Positions 16,929-26,343 are shown, counted from the stretch's first letter. The stretch is DNA of 64,000 nt from Fimenecus sp051881455 (GCA_051881455.1 JBJEPX010000006.1:1-64000), one strand, 5' to 3'. Notes: generated by a model not told the origin, from the letters alone. A program made the numbers and translations.

Positions 16929-18860
16929 TTAAAATGATTGTTTTGTGTAGTTTAAAAGTCCGCCTGCAAGGATAATATCCTTTTGACGCTGAGAAAGGTC
17001 ATATTTCAGCGTATATTCTTCATTTTTAGTGATATTTACAAGCTTAGCAGGCATATTTGATATAATAGCATTCTTAATACCGATAAGGTTTAACTCGTCG
17101 CCCTGCTCAATTCTGTCATAATCGTCGGGATTTGCAAAATTCAAGGGTAAAATACCTGCGTTTATAAGGTTCGCACAATGAATTCTCGCAAAGGACTTGG
17201 TAATAACCGCCTTAACGCCGAGGTAAAGGGGTACAAGCGCCGCATGCTCTCTTGACGAACCTTGACCGTAGTTAGCGCCGCCAATGATAATTCCCTTACC
17301 CTCTTTTTTAATTCTTTCAGGGAACTCTTTATCACAGACGCCAAAGCAGAACTGTGAAAGATAGGGAATATTTGAACGGTAGGGGAGTATTTTTGCTCCC
17401 GCAGGCATAATATGGTCAGTTGTAATGTCATCGCCGACTTTAAGAACTGCTTTTGCCGTAATATCATCCTCCATAGGTTCGCTTGAAGGGAATGGCTTTA
17501 TATTAGGGCCGTACATAACCTCAACATTTTTTGCCTCTTCGGGAGAAGCAGGCATAGCAACCATATTATCATTGATTATAAATTCCTCAGGTAATTTGAT
17601 TTCAGGGAAATCGCCCAGCGTTCTGGGGTCGGTAAGCACTCCTGTAAGGGCAGATGCCGCGGCAACTTCCGGGCTTACAAGGTATATTCCTGCATCAGCA
17701 GTACCTGAACGGCCTTCAAAGTTTCTGTTAAATGTTCTCAAAGATACTCCCGCAGAATTAGGCGATTGCCCCATACCTATGCAAGGACCGCAAGCGCTTT
17801 CAAGGATTCTTGCACCCGCATCAATCATATCGGCAAGCGCTCCGTTTTTGGAAATCATATTGAGAACCTGCTTTGAACCGGGAGCAATCGAAAGGCTGAC
17901 AGACGGATGAACGGTTTTTCCTTTAAGAATTGCCGCAACCTTCATCATATCAAGAAGGGATGAGTTTGTACATGAGCCAATGCAAACCTGGTCAACCTTA
18001 ATCTCACCGATTTCGGTAACTGATTTTACTCTGTCTGGCATATGGGGCATAGCCGCCATAGGAGCAAGTGAAGAGAGGTCAATGTCAATTATCTCGTCAT
18101 AAACTGCATCATCGTCTGCTTTTAATTCAACCCAATCTTCCTCTCTGCCCTGTGCTTTAAGAAAAGCTTTTGTGATTTCATCAGAGGGGAATACAGATGT
18201 TGTTGCGCCCAATTCAGCGCCCATATTGGTGATAGTTGCTCTTTCGGGGACAGAAAGCGTTTTAACGCCCTCTCCGCCGTATTCTATTATTTTGCCAACG
18301 CCGCCTTTAACGGTCATTATACGGAGCACTTCAAGAATAACATCCTTTGCCGCAACCCAAGGGCTCAATTTACCCGTAAGATTTACTCTTACCATCTTAG
18401 GCATTGTGATATAATATGTTCCGCCTCCCATTGCAACTGCTACATCAAGACCGCCTGCGCCCATTGCAAGCATTCCGATACCTCCGCCTGTGGGGGTATG
18501 GCTGTCCGAACCTATGAGAGTCTTACCGGGCTTGCCGAATCTTTCAAGGTGAACCTGATGGCAAATGCCGTTACCGGGACGGGAAAAACGAATTCCGCGC
18601 TTTTTTGCAACGCTTTGAATAAATCTGTGGTCATCAGCATTTTCAAAGCCTGTCTGCAATGTGTTGTGGTCGATATAAGCTACCGAAAGCTCGGTTTTAA
18701 CCTGGTCAATTCCCATTGCCTCTAATTCAAGATATGCCATTGTACCGGTAGCATCCTGTGTCAAAGTCTGGTCAATTTTAAGACCGACTTCGCTTCCCAC
18801 GGTCATATCTCCGCTGACAAGATGTGATTTTATCAATTTTTGTCCGATTGTCATACCCAT
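16929..18860 (-). CDS. acn: Aconitate hydratase
   Basis: Aconitase isomerises citrate to isocitrate using a [4Fe-4S] cluster. The 643-residue chain resembles the short, Aquifex-like type. The cluster cysteines are in CIGSCTNSS and CGPCIGMG; HIMPAG and GGANYGQGSSREHAA belong to the C-terminal swivel domain. IGSDSHTPTGGGIGMLAMG lies in the N-terminal half. Its length and contiguous swivel domain exclude the two-subunit LeuCD type. It is the first gene of an operon with icd and rex, reading from a promoter at 18909-18937. AGGAG precedes ATG 18860. The pair forms the oxidative half of an incomplete TCA cycle. Confidence 0.95.
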   Translation of the reverse strand: MGMTIGQKLIKSHLVSGDMTVGSEVGLKIDQTLTQDATGTMAYLELEAMGIDQVKTELSVAYIDHNTLQTGFENADDHRFIQSVAKKRGIRFSRPGNGICHQVHLERFGKPGKTLIGSDSHTPTGGGIGMLAMGAGGLDVAVAMGGGTYYITMPKMVRVNLTGKLSPWVAAKDVILEVLRIMTVKGGVGKIIEYGGEGVKTLSVPERATITNMGAELGATTSVFPSDEITKAFLKAQGREEDWVELKADDDAVYDEIIDIDLSSLAPMAAMPHMPDRVKSVTEIGEIKVDQVCIGSCTNSSLLDMMKVAAILKGKTVHPSVSLSIAPGSKQVLNMISKNGALADMIDAGARILESACGPCIGMGQSPNSAGVSLRTFNRNFEGRSGTADAGIYLVSPEVAAASALTGVLTDPRTLGDFPEIKLPEEFIINDNMVAMPASPEEAKNVEVMYGPNIKPFPSSEPMEDDITAKAVLKVGDDITTDHIMPAGAKILPYRSNIPYLSQFCFGVCDKEFPERIKKEGKGIIIGGANYGQGSSREHAALVPLYLGVKAVITKSFARIHCANLINAGILPLNFANPDDYDRIEQGDELNLIGIKNAIISNMPAKLVNITKNEEYTLKYDLSQRQKDIILAGGLLNYTKQSF

Positions 18861-18908
18861 TTATAAATCACTCCTTGGACTTTTTCATTTTTTTAACAAT
18901 CTTTTTTA

Positions 18909-18937
18909 ATTGTATTACATTGTTAGAAATTTGTCAA
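18909..18937 (-). promoter_or_regulatory. Promoter of acn-icd-rex
   Basis: On the minus strand TTGACA (18932-18937) and TACAAT (18909-18914) are spaced by 17 bases. Transcription would begin near 18902, leaving a leader of about 40 bases before acn. Confidence 0.75.
18920..18937. promoter_or_regulatory. Candidate Rex operator over the acn promoter
   Basis: TTGTTAGAAATTTGTCAA matches 11 of 14 defined positions of the clostridial Rex consensus TTGTTAAnnnnTTAACAA and covers the -35 box and part of the spacer. A poorer half-site (TTAACAA at 18893-18899) lies just downstream of the predicted start. Assignment is by consensus comparison only. Confidence 0.5.
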
Positions 18938-18987
18938 TAAAAATAACTCACATATATCTAACTTTTAACTATTTTTTTTACAAAATA

Positions 18988-19016
18988 TTGATATTAAAAA
19001 GTAAATATGGTACAAT
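18988..19016 (+). promoter_or_regulatory. Promoter of the tepA-uppP-ftsK group
   Basis: TTGATA (18988-18993) and TACAAT (19011-19016) are 17 bases apart. The leader to the tepA start would be about 68 bases. It lies about 50 bases from the divergent acn promoter. Confidence 0.6.
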
Positions 19017-19090
19017 ATTTTGAAATATGGGTAATATTTATCTTTCGGTTTGGAAAAATATATTTGTATTTTTCTGCGGAGGTAAATTTT

Positions 19091-19819
19091 ATGTGTATTT
19101 ATTTAAACGATTTTACTGCACCTATGAATCCCACAACGCCGGAGCAAACCGAAGAAGCAGATATTTCGGATAATTCGAACATTCAGTGCGAAATTCGAGA
19201 TAACGGTGCATTTTCGGTGGGACGAAACGGCAAGTATGTGCATTGTCTCACAATTATAGGGCAGGTGGAGGGTCATTATCTTCTTCCGCCGTCAAACAAA
19301 ACTACAAAATATGAGCATGTCATTCCACAGCTTGTTGCGGTAGAAGAAAGCGAACAGATTGACGGTCTTTTGATAATCTTAAATACAGTAGGCGGAGATA
19401 TTGAAGCAGGTCTTGCCATTGCAGAGCTTATTTCCGGTATGAAAAAGCCGACTGCGTCTTTGGTTTTGGGCGGAGGCCACTCAATAGGAGTTCCTTTGGC
19501 TGTTTCCGCTGACCGTTCTTTTATTGTCCCTACTGCGACTATGACAATTCACCCTGTGAGAATGAACGGCTTGGTTTTAGGAGTGCCGCAAACCCTATCG
19601 TATTTTGATAAAATGCAGGAACGCATAGTAAGTTTTGTTTCGCAAAATTCCAATATAAAGCCCGAGCGATTTCGTGAACTTTTACTCGCGACAGGTGAGC
19701 TTGTTATGGATGTGGGAACGGTGCTGGACGGGGAAAATGCCGTTAAAGAGGGTTTGATTGACTGTATAGGCAATTTGAAAGACGCAATGTCTTATTTATA
19801 TTCAGAAATGGAAAAATAA
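19091..19819 (+). CDS. tepA: ClpP-fold serine protease of the TepA family
   Basis: The 242-residue protein has the ClpP/crotonase fold: LLIILNTVGGDIEAGLAIAELI, then GGGHSIGVPLAVSAD with the candidate nucleophile serine, and TIHPVRMNG where ClpP has its catalytic histidine. It resembles TepA (YmfB) of Bacillus, which also lies just upstream of spoIIIE, so the neighbourhood is conserved. TepA has been linked to protein translocation, but its physiological substrate is poorly defined. ATG 19091 is preceded by GGAGGT; an in-frame ATG 28 codons upstream lacks a ribosome binding site. Fifteen bases separate it from uppP. Confidence 0.85.
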   Translation: MCIYLNDFTAPMNPTTPEQTEEADISDNSNIQCEIRDNGAFSVGRNGKYVHCLTIIGQVEGHYLLPPSNKTTKYEHVIPQLVAVEESEQIDGLLIILNTVGGDIEAGLAIAELISGMKKPTASLVLGGGHSIGVPLAVSADRSFIVPTATMTIHPVRMNGLVLGVPQTLSYFDKMQERIVSFVSQNSNIKPERFRELLLATGELVMDVGTVLDGENAVKEGLIDCIGNLKDAMSYLYSEMEK

Positions 19820-19834
19820 TTTGGAGATGAATTT

Positions 19835-20695
19835 ATGTCAATTATTAAAGCGATTATTTTAGGAATTGTGCAGGGAATTACGGAGTTTCTTCCCATTTCG
19901 AGCAGTGGGCACCTTTCCCTGTTTCAGCATTTTATGGGGGTGAGCGGCGAAGGCTCCTTGATGTTTTCGGTTTTACTGCATGTCGGCACGCTGATAGCGG
20001 TATTCATTGTTTTTTATAAAACGATTTTTGAGCTCGTAGTAGAATTCTTTTCGCTGTTAAAGGATATTTTCACAGGAAAATTCAAATTCAAGGAATTGAA
20101 GGGCAAGAAAAAAATGCTTGTAATGTTTGTTTTTTCCTGCATACCGCTTCTCCTTTTATTGATTCCCGTGGGCAACGATATGAAGCTTATGGATGTGCTC
20201 GGCGGTCTTTCGGAGGACGACAGCATATTGGTTGAAGGCGTGTGCTTCACGCTCACGGGAATTCTACTTCTCGCCTCTACATATGTTGCAAAAAAACGCC
20301 CTCTTAACAGAAGTGTAAATACCCTTGATGCTTTTGCAATCGGCATTGCTCAGGTTTTTGCCGCAGGATTCCCCGGAATTTCCCGTTCAGGCTCTACCAT
20401 TTCAACAGGTATGATTTGCGGAGTATCAAAGGAATATATGGTTGAATATTCCTTTATTTTGGGTATCCCTGCAATTATGGTTGCAAGTGTTGTTGAGTTC
20501 AAAGATGCAATCGAGGCAGGCTCTCCCCTTGCATTACTGCCCACAATAATCGGAATAGTTGTTGCCGCCGTCACAGGCGTTGCATGTATAAAATTGTTAC
20601 AATGGATTTTGAAAAAAGATATGTGGAAGTATTTCGGATTTTACTGCCTCATAATAGGTGTTTTCACAATCGGTTGCAGTATTTTCGGACTTTAA
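19835..20695 (+). CDS. uppP: Undecaprenyl-diphosphatase (BacA/UppP)
   Basis: UppP recycles undecaprenyl diphosphate to the monophosphate carrier used for peptidoglycan and other cell-envelope polymers; overexpression of the family gives bacitracin resistance. The 286-residue polytopic membrane protein shows the conserved GITEFLPISSSGHL loop near residues 14-27 and the second family motif GFPGISRSGSTIS near residue 182. Several hydrophobic helices are evident. It starts at ATG 19835 behind TTTGGAGATG, and the same sequence precedes ftsK. It is probably co-transcribed with tepA and ftsK. Confidence 0.95.
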   Translation: MSIIKAIILGIVQGITEFLPISSSGHLSLFQHFMGVSGEGSLMFSVLLHVGTLIAVFIVFYKTIFELVVEFFSLLKDIFTGKFKFKELKGKKKMLVMFVFSCIPLLLLLIPVGNDMKLMDVLGGLSEDDSILVEGVCFTLTGILLLASTYVAKKRPLNRSVNTLDAFAIGIAQVFAAGFPGISRSGSTISTGMICGVSKEYMVEYSFILGIPAIMVASVVEFKDAIEAGSPLALLPTIIGIVVAAVTGVACIKLLQWILKKDMWKYFGFYCLIIGVFTIGCSIFGL

Positions 20696-20710
20696 TTTGG
20701 AGATGTTTAA

Positions 20711-23158
20711 ATGGCTAAAAAAAGTGTAAAAAGTAATCAAAGCAAAAACAAAAGAACGACGCAACAGGGAAGAGAGACAGCCTCCAACCGCCAATTAGCC
20801 GCACTGATAACTTTTGCATGCTCTGTTTTACTTTTTTGCCTTGCAGTTATTCCCGCAGAAGGGCTTTGGGGCGCATTGAGAACCTTTATTTTCGGAATGT
20901 TCGGATTTTGTGCCTTTATTTTTCCCCTTTTACTTTTAATAGTTTCAATTTTGATTGCATTGGATAAAAAAGACAAAACTTTTGTTGTCAAACTTGTTGA
21001 AGCAGTGCTTATTATTACAGTTATTTGCAGTATTGTACATATTTTCACATTTGAGCCTGATAAAACTTTCTTTGCGGCTGTTAAAGATGCATATGATGTT
21101 TACAAAATCGACGGAAGTATGTTCGGAAGCGGAGTTTTGGGCGCTGTATTCGGCGGGCTCGTACTGCTGATTACAGGCGGAAGTAAAGTTGCCGCACTTG
21201 TAATTGAGTTCATTCTTCTCTTTGTTTTGATAATGGTGGCAACAGGTTTAACCCTTGTTAATCTTTTCAAGGGTATTTCAAAACCTGTAAAAAAAATAGG
21301 CGAAATTACGGGAGAAAAAATTTCGGAATACGGTGAAAAAGGGGAGGATGAAACACCAAATCCCTTGAAAAAGAAGAAGTTTAACCCCGATATAGATTTA
21401 GGTCCCGAACCCGTTAATGAAAGTGCCGAAGCCGAAGACGCTTCGGATGACTTAATGTCGCTTTCTGAAATCAAAGAGCAAAAATCGGATGATGAAAGCA
21501 GTCATGACGCTGACGACAAAGTAATTAACCTTGACGATATTATTATGCGTAGCACAAAACCAAGTAATAAAGAAGATGTAAAAGCCGAAAAAGAGGCTCC
21601 CGCGGCTGAGATAACTGATGATGAGGAAACCGAAGCGGAAGAAAAGCCTTATGTCTTACCGCCGCTTGATTGCCTCAATTTGCCTAAAAACAGTAATTCC
21701 GCCGGATTTGAAAACGAACTCAAACAGAATGCTCAAAAGCTTATTGACACTCTTAACAGTTTCGGCGTTGAAACGAGAATTGTGGATATTGCCCGCGGAC
21801 CATCTGTTACACGGTATGAAATTCAACCTGCGGCGGGCGTAAAAATCAGCAAAATTACAAATCTTTCCGACGATATTGCACTTAACCTTGCGGCTTCCGG
21901 CGTAAGAATTGAAGCGCCCATACCAAACAAAGCCGCAGTAGGTATTGAGGTTCCTAACAAGAGCCGTCAATCGGTAACTCTTCGCGAGGTTATAGACCAG
22001 CCCCAGTACCGTGATGCAAAATCAAAGCTTACCGTTGCATTAGGAAAAGACATTACAGGAGAGTTTGTCTATTCCGACCTTGTTAAAATGCCCCATTTGT
22101 TGATAGCAGGTACAACAGGCTCCGGTAAATCTGTTTGCCTTAATTCAATGATTGTAAGCATACTGTATAATGCAAGTCCCGATGAGGTAAAGCTTTTAAT
22201 GATTGACCCGAAACAGGTTGAATTTACCGTTTATAACGGTATTCCTCATTTGCTCGTCCCCGTTGTTTCCGATCCGAGAAAGGCATCGGGCGCATTGGCT
22301 TGGGCAGTTACAGAGATGCTTACGAGATATAAAACCTTCTCCGAAAACAGCGTTAGAGATATTTCGGGATACAACAGTATTTGTGAGAGCGAAGGCAAAA
22401 AGAAAATGCCGCAAATTGTCATATTCATTGACGAGCTTTCCGATCTTATGATGGCGGCTCCCAACGAGGTTGAAGACTCCATATGCCGTCTTGCACAGAT
22501 GGCTCGTGCCGCAGGAATGCACCTTGTAATTGCTACCCAAAGACCGTCAGTTGATGTTATTACAGGTATAATCAAGGCAAATATACCCAGCCGAATTGCT
22601 CTTTCAGTTTCATCGCAGGTGGATTCAAGAACTATTATTGACTCTGTGGGTGCAGAAAAGCTTTTAGGCAACGGTGATATGCTTTATTACCCCGTAGGAA
22701 TACCCAAGCCAATCCGTGTTCAGGGTTGCTATCTTTCCGACAAAGAGGTTGAAAATGTTGTCAACTTCATAAAGAAACAGGAACAGTCTGAATATGACGA
22801 CGAAGTTATGCAGGAGATTGAGCGCCAAGCGGCAAATAACGGTTCAAAGAAAAAGGACGCCTCTTCCTCCGGAGATGACGGCGCGGAAGGTCCCGCAGAT
22901 GAAATGTTGCCGAAAGCGATTGAAGCGGTTATTGAAGCCCAGTCCGCCTCAACAACTCTGCTCCAGCGTAAATTAAAGTTAGGATATGCAAGAGCGGCAA
23001 GAATTGTTGACGAGCTTGAAGAAAGAGGAATTATCGGTCCTTATGAGGGTGCAAAGCCCCGTAAAGTTTTAATAACAAAACAGCAGTGGTACGAAATGAA
23101 TGCACTTGCAAATAGCGGTGCGGACAAGCCCTATGATGATGAAGATGAACAAAACTGA
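20711..23158 (+). CDS. ftsK: DNA translocase FtsK/SpoIIIE
   Basis: The protein (815 residues) pumps chromosomal DNA across the closing division or sporulation septum. Residues about 25-190 contain four hydrophobic helices. An acidic, low-complexity linker follows to about residue 310. The motor has Walker A GTTGSGKSV near residue 466 and Walker B VIFIDELSDLMM. The C-terminal gamma winged helix (about 735-800, TLLQRKLKLGYARAARIVDELEERG region) recognises oriented DNA motifs. The 5' neighbour TepA points to the SpoIIIE orthologue, but sequence alone cannot separate the division and sporulation roles. The last 26 bases overlap the proposed ygiQ start. Confidence 0.95.
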   Translation: MAKKSVKSNQSKNKRTTQQGRETASNRQLAALITFACSVLLFCLAVIPAEGLWGALRTFIFGMFGFCAFIFPLLLLIVSILIALDKKDKTFVVKLVEAVLIITVICSIVHIFTFEPDKTFFAAVKDAYDVYKIDGSMFGSGVLGAVFGGLVLLITGGSKVAALVIEFILLFVLIMVATGLTLVNLFKGISKPVKKIGEITGEKISEYGEKGEDETPNPLKKKKFNPDIDLGPEPVNESAEAEDASDDLMSLSEIKEQKSDDESSHDADDKVINLDDIIMRSTKPSNKEDVKAEKEAPAAEITDDEETEAEEKPYVLPPLDCLNLPKNSNSAGFENELKQNAQKLIDTLNSFGVETRIVDIARGPSVTRYEIQPAAGVKISKITNLSDDIALNLAASGVRIEAPIPNKAAVGIEVPNKSRQSVTLREVIDQPQYRDAKSKLTVALGKDITGEFVYSDLVKMPHLLIAGTTGSGKSVCLNSMIVSILYNASPDEVKLLMIDPKQVEFTVYNGIPHLLVPVVSDPRKASGALAWAVTEMLTRYKTFSENSVRDISGYNSICESEGKKKMPQIVIFIDELSDLMMAAPNEVEDSICRLAQMARAAGMHLVIATQRPSVDVITGIIKANIPSRIALSVSSQVDSRTIIDSVGAEKLLGNGDMLYYPVGIPKPIRVQGCYLSDKEVENVVNFIKKQEQSEYDDEVMQEIERQAANNGSKKKDASSSGDDGAEGPADEMLPKAIEAVIEAQSASTTLLQRKLKLGYARAARIVDELEERGIIGPYEGAKPRKVLITKQQWYEMNALANSGADKPYDDEDEQN

Positions 23159-25019
23159 CAATAAGTTTTTACCTGTTTCAAAAGAAGATATGATTGCAAG
23201 AGGCTGGGATTCAGTTGACTTTGTATATGTATCGGGAGATGCATATGTTGACCATCCCAGCTTCGGTGCGTCTATAATTACCCGTGTCCTTGAAGCCGAG
23301 GGCTTTAAAGTAGGCTTTATATCCCAACCCGATTGGAACAGCAATGCAGATTTCACTGTTTTCGGGAAACCTCGGCTGGGATTTTTTGTTTCTTCGGGGA
23401 ATATAGATTCAATGGTGGCTCATTACACTGTTGCTAAAAGGAAAAGAAATACCGACGCTTATTCACCGGGCGGTAAAATGGGATTGCGCCCCGACCGCGC
23501 CGTAATAGTGTATTGCAATAAAATTCGTGAGATATACGGTGATGTACCCATTGTTATCGGAGGTCTTGAAGCGTCACTTCGCCGTTTTGCCCATTACGAT
23601 TACTGGGATGACAAGATAAGACCGTCTATTTTATTCGATGCAAAAGCCGATTTAATTTCTTTCGGTATGGGTGAAAAGCAGACTGCCCAAATTGCGCAAA
23701 GACTAAACAGCGGAGAAAACATAAAGGAAATGCACGATATAAAAGGTACATGCTATACCGTGCCTGTTACCGAAACGCCGTATTCGGGTGTGGAATGTCC
23801 ATCTTATGAAAATGTTTTAAAATCCAAGCGAGAGTACGCAATATCCTGCCGAATACAGCAGGATGAACAGGACCATATAAGAGGAAAGGTTATTAAACAG
23901 CGTCACGGTAAAATGATGCTTGTTCAAAATATGCCTATGGAACCTCTCACCACCGAGGAGTTGGACAGGGTTTATTCCTTGCCTTATGCACGCACTTATC
24001 ATCCGTCGTATGAAAAGGCAGGTGGAGTACCCGGTATTGCCGAGGTTGAATTTTCCATTACGCATAACCGTGGCTGTTTCGGCGGCTGTAATTTCTGCTC
24101 AATTGCATTTCATCAGGGAAGATATGTTACTTCCAGGAGCAAAGAGTCCATTATAAACGAAGCAAAGCTCCTTACTCAACTTGACGGATTTAAGGGATAT
24201 ATTCACGATGTTGGAGGACCGACGGCGAATTTCAGAAGACCGTCCTGCAACGGTCAGGAGTCAAAAGGATTGTGCAAGGGCAAAAAATGCCTTGCCCCCA
24301 CACCTTGTCCTGCACTTGTTTCAAATCATGAGGAATATCTTGACATACTCCGTGAAATCAGAAAACTGCCAAAAGTTAAAAAGGTTTTTATCCGTTCAGG
24401 AATCCGATACGATTATCTTCTCTGTGATAAAAGCGACGAGTTTTTCAAGGAGCTTGTTAAATATCATGTGAGCGGACAGTTAAAGGTTGCTCCCGAGCAC
24501 TGCTCTGCCGCCGTACTGGATAAAATGGGAAAACCGCATATAAAGGCGTACAAGGAATTCTCAAAAAAGTATTTTACCTATACCAAATCAATAGGCAAGG
24601 AACAGTATCTCGTACCGTATCTTATGTCTTCACACCCCGGTGCGACTTTGCGTGATGCTGTTGAATTAGCTGAATTTATCAAAAGTGAAAAACTTCACCC
24701 CGAGCAGGTTCAGGACTTTTATCCTACTCCCGGTACAATTTCAACGGCTATGTACTATACCGAGTTAGACCCTTATACCTTAGAGCCGGTTTTTGTGACC
24801 AAAACTCCTCATGAAAAGGCAATGCAGAGGGCTCTTATGCAATATTTCAATCCAAAAAACTATGATTTAGTTTATGAAGCCTTAAAAAAAGCGGGCAGGG
24901 GTGATTTAATCGGAACATCGCCAAAGTGCCTTATCTCCCCCAAAAACCATGCAAGCTCTAAAAGGATGAATGTTAGTGGACAGAAACGAACGAAACCTAT
25001 ACAAAAGCGGAAAAAGTAA
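23133..25019 (+). CDS. ygiQ: YgiQ family radical SAM protein
   Basis: This large radical SAM protein of unknown reaction has the iron-sulphur motif NRGCFGGCNFCSIAFHQG (CxxxCxxC) near residue 315. The family hallmarks WDSVDFVYVSGDAYVDHPSFG region at the N-terminus, RRFAHYDYWDDKIRPS, and the C-terminal GKKCLAPTPCPALVSNHEEY-type region are present. It is about 628 residues long from the clustered ATGs at 23133, 23136, 23139 and 23145; none has a strong ribosome binding site, so the exact start is uncertain. All lie inside the end of ftsK, implying coupling. Its 3' end overlaps the metallohydrolase by 50 bases. No substrate can be inferred. Confidence 0.92.
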   Translation: MMMKMNKTDNKFLPVSKEDMIARGWDSVDFVYVSGDAYVDHPSFGASIITRVLEAEGFKVGFISQPDWNSNADFTVFGKPRLGFFVSSGNIDSMVAHYTVAKRKRNTDAYSPGGKMGLRPDRAVIVYCNKIREIYGDVPIVIGGLEASLRRFAHYDYWDDKIRPSILFDAKADLISFGMGEKQTAQIAQRLNSGENIKEMHDIKGTCYTVPVTETPYSGVECPSYENVLKSKREYAISCRIQQDEQDHIRGKVIKQRHGKMMLVQNMPMEPLTTEELDRVYSLPYARTYHPSYEKAGGVPGIAEVEFSITHNRGCFGGCNFCSIAFHQGRYVTSRSKESIINEAKLLTQLDGFKGYIHDVGGPTANFRRPSCNGQESKGLCKGKKCLAPTPCPALVSNHEEYLDILREIRKLPKVKKVFIRSGIRYDYLLCDKSDEFFKELVKYHVSGQLKVAPEHCSAAVLDKMGKPHIKAYKEFSKKYFTYTKSIGKEQYLVPYLMSSHPGATLRDAVELAEFIKSEKLHPEQVQDFYPTPGTISTAMYYTELDPYTLEPVFVTKTPHEKAMQRALMQYFNPKNYDLVYEALKKAGRGDLIGTSPKCLISPKNHASSKRMNVSGQKRTKPIQKRKK

Positions 25020-25980
25020 TCCAAACCGTTACCACAGAAAAATTCGCAATAAAAAAGCCTTCTTTGCATTTTGTCTGGCTGTATTTATCTTGCTGATTTC
25101 ATGCGTAATGTTTGTTTTGGATAAAACAAATGTATATTCATGGAATGAGCTTAAAACACAGTTAGGCATAGTTGAGGGTACTCAAAGCGCTGATTCGGAT
25201 TTTGCCATTTATTATCTTGATGTAGGGCAGAGTGACTGTTCAATCATTGTGTGCGACAATAAGGTTATGATGATTGATACCGGCACGATAAACAGATTAA
25301 ACGATATTAAAAGCTCATTGATGACTTTGAATATTGATACAATCGATTATATGATAATAACGCACCCTCACGATGACCATATGGGTTGTGCGGCTTCAAT
25401 AATCAATGATTATAATGTGTTGAATATTATTATGCCGAAACTTGACGAATCGAATATGGTCACCACCGATGCATATGAGGAGTTTTTGAACGCTGTTATC
25501 AACAAAAAAGTTAACGCTATTGCCGCTGAACCGGGATACAGTTTTTCGCTGGGCAGTGCCAAGGTAGGAATATTTGCACCTTTACAGCAGGATGATAATC
25601 TCAACAATATGTCGGTCGTCACTAAAATCATTTACGGCGAAACTTCATTTTTATTCCAGGGCGATGCCGAGAAAAAGGTTGAAAATGCTTTAATCAAAAG
25701 CGATTACGATTTATCAGCCGACGTAATTAAATTAGGCCATCACGGCAGTAACACTTCTTCAACGGCAAAATATTTGCAGGCAGTTAACCCCAAAGCCGCT
25801 GTGATTTCCTGCGGGGCGGATAACAGTTACGGTCACCCTCACAGCGAAGTTCTTAAAAGGCTTGAAAGCGCGAATATTGATACATATATAACATCATTAT
25901 CGGGAAGTATTACAGTAACAAGTAACGGGAGTAAAATAACCGTTAAAAGCGAGAGGGGAGAGGAAAAGGTATATGAATGA
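24970..25980 (+). CDS. ComEC/Rec2-like metallo-beta-lactamase-fold hydrolase, membrane anchored
   Basis: The 336-residue protein starts with a basic stretch and one transmembrane helix (about residues 30-52), so the catalytic domain is probably outside the membrane. The domain has LDVGQSDCSIIV, the metal motif THPHDDHMG near residue 131, a downstream FLFQGDAE aspartate and LGHHGSNTSS, all as in the soluble C-terminal domain of ComEC. It lacks the ComEC competence channel, so it is a secreted nuclease-like or phosphodiesterase-like enzyme rather than a DNA-uptake pore. Start ATG 24970 follows AAAAGG; GTG 24976 is an alternative. It overlaps the DUF3006 gene by eight bases. Confidence 0.85.
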   Translation: MLVDRNERNLYKSGKSNPNRYHRKIRNKKAFFAFCLAVFILLISCVMFVLDKTNVYSWNELKTQLGIVEGTQSADSDFAIYYLDVGQSDCSIIVCDNKVMMIDTGTINRLNDIKSSLMTLNIDTIDYMIITHPHDDHMGCAASIINDYNVLNIIMPKLDESNMVTTDAYEEFLNAVINKKVNAIAAEPGYSFSLGSAKVGIFAPLQQDDNLNNMSVVTKIIYGETSFLFQGDAEKKVENALIKSDYDLSADVIKLGHHGSNTSSTAKYLQAVNPKAAVISCGADNSYGHPHSEVLKRLESANIDTYITSLSGSITVTSNGSKITVKSERGEEKVYE

Positions 25981-26197
25981 AGGATATTATTCCGTAAGCC
26001 GAATTGAGGAAGGCATTGCAGTTCTTGAATTTCCTGACGGTGAATTTCGTGAGGTAGATATTTCCCTTTTACCTGACGGTGTAAAAGAGGGGAATGTACT
26101 TGTAAAAAACGAAAATAATGAGTTTATATTTGACTTTGAAGAGGAAAAAAGGAAAAAGAACAGACTTTTAGAGCTTCAGAACAAAATTTTCGGATAA
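25973..26197 (+). CDS. DUF3006 family small protein
   Basis: The 74-residue acidic protein has the DUF3006 layout: a small beta-strand domain (SVSRIEEGIAVLEFPDGE), the LLPDGVKEGNVLV turn, and a charged helical tail EEEKRKKNRLLELQNKIF. DUF3006 genes commonly lie beside ComEC-like metallohydrolases, and here the ATG overlaps the end of one by eight bases. Function is unknown; a binding partner or regulator of the hydrolase is a reasonable inference from linkage alone. The start is preceded by GAGGGGAGAGG. No clear terminator follows. Confidence 0.8.
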   Translation: MNEGYYSVSRIEEGIAVLEFPDGEFREVDISLLPDGVKEGNVLVKNENNEFIFDFEEEKRKKNRLLELQNKIFG

Positions 26198-26213
26198 ATT
26201 TGTTAAAAATTAC

Positions 26214-26242
26214 TTGCAATTAAATTTTTATTATGATATAAT
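26214..26242 (+). promoter_or_regulatory. Promoter of rpsB-tsf
   Basis: TTGCAA (26214-26219) and TATAAT (26237-26242) have a 17-base spacer. Start is expected near 26249, giving a leader of about 95 bases. Confidence 0.72.
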
Positions 26243-26248
26243 TTTTCA

Positions 26249-26336
26249 GCAATTCGCATGTGCGGTGATTTTAACGGAATTGCATTTAATATGTCCCGTT
26301 AAAAAGCGACCCGTGCAGAGGATAAAATAAGGAGGA
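26249..26336 (+). promoter_or_regulatory. Structured rpsB leader, possible S2 autoregulatory element
   Basis: GCAATTC near 26250 pairs with GAATTGC near 26277, and a second possible pairing joins AACGG with CCGTT downstream. The gene product of rpsB is autoregulated in several bacteria, but I cannot match this leader to a named ribosomal-leader family. Structure is visible; the regulatory role is inference. Confidence 0.35.
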
Positions 26337-26343
26337 AAAAACA

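Noticed and set aside
18882..18899. Second Rex box downstream of the acn start point
   Set aside because: One half-site is good (TTAACAA) but the other matches only about four of seven positions.
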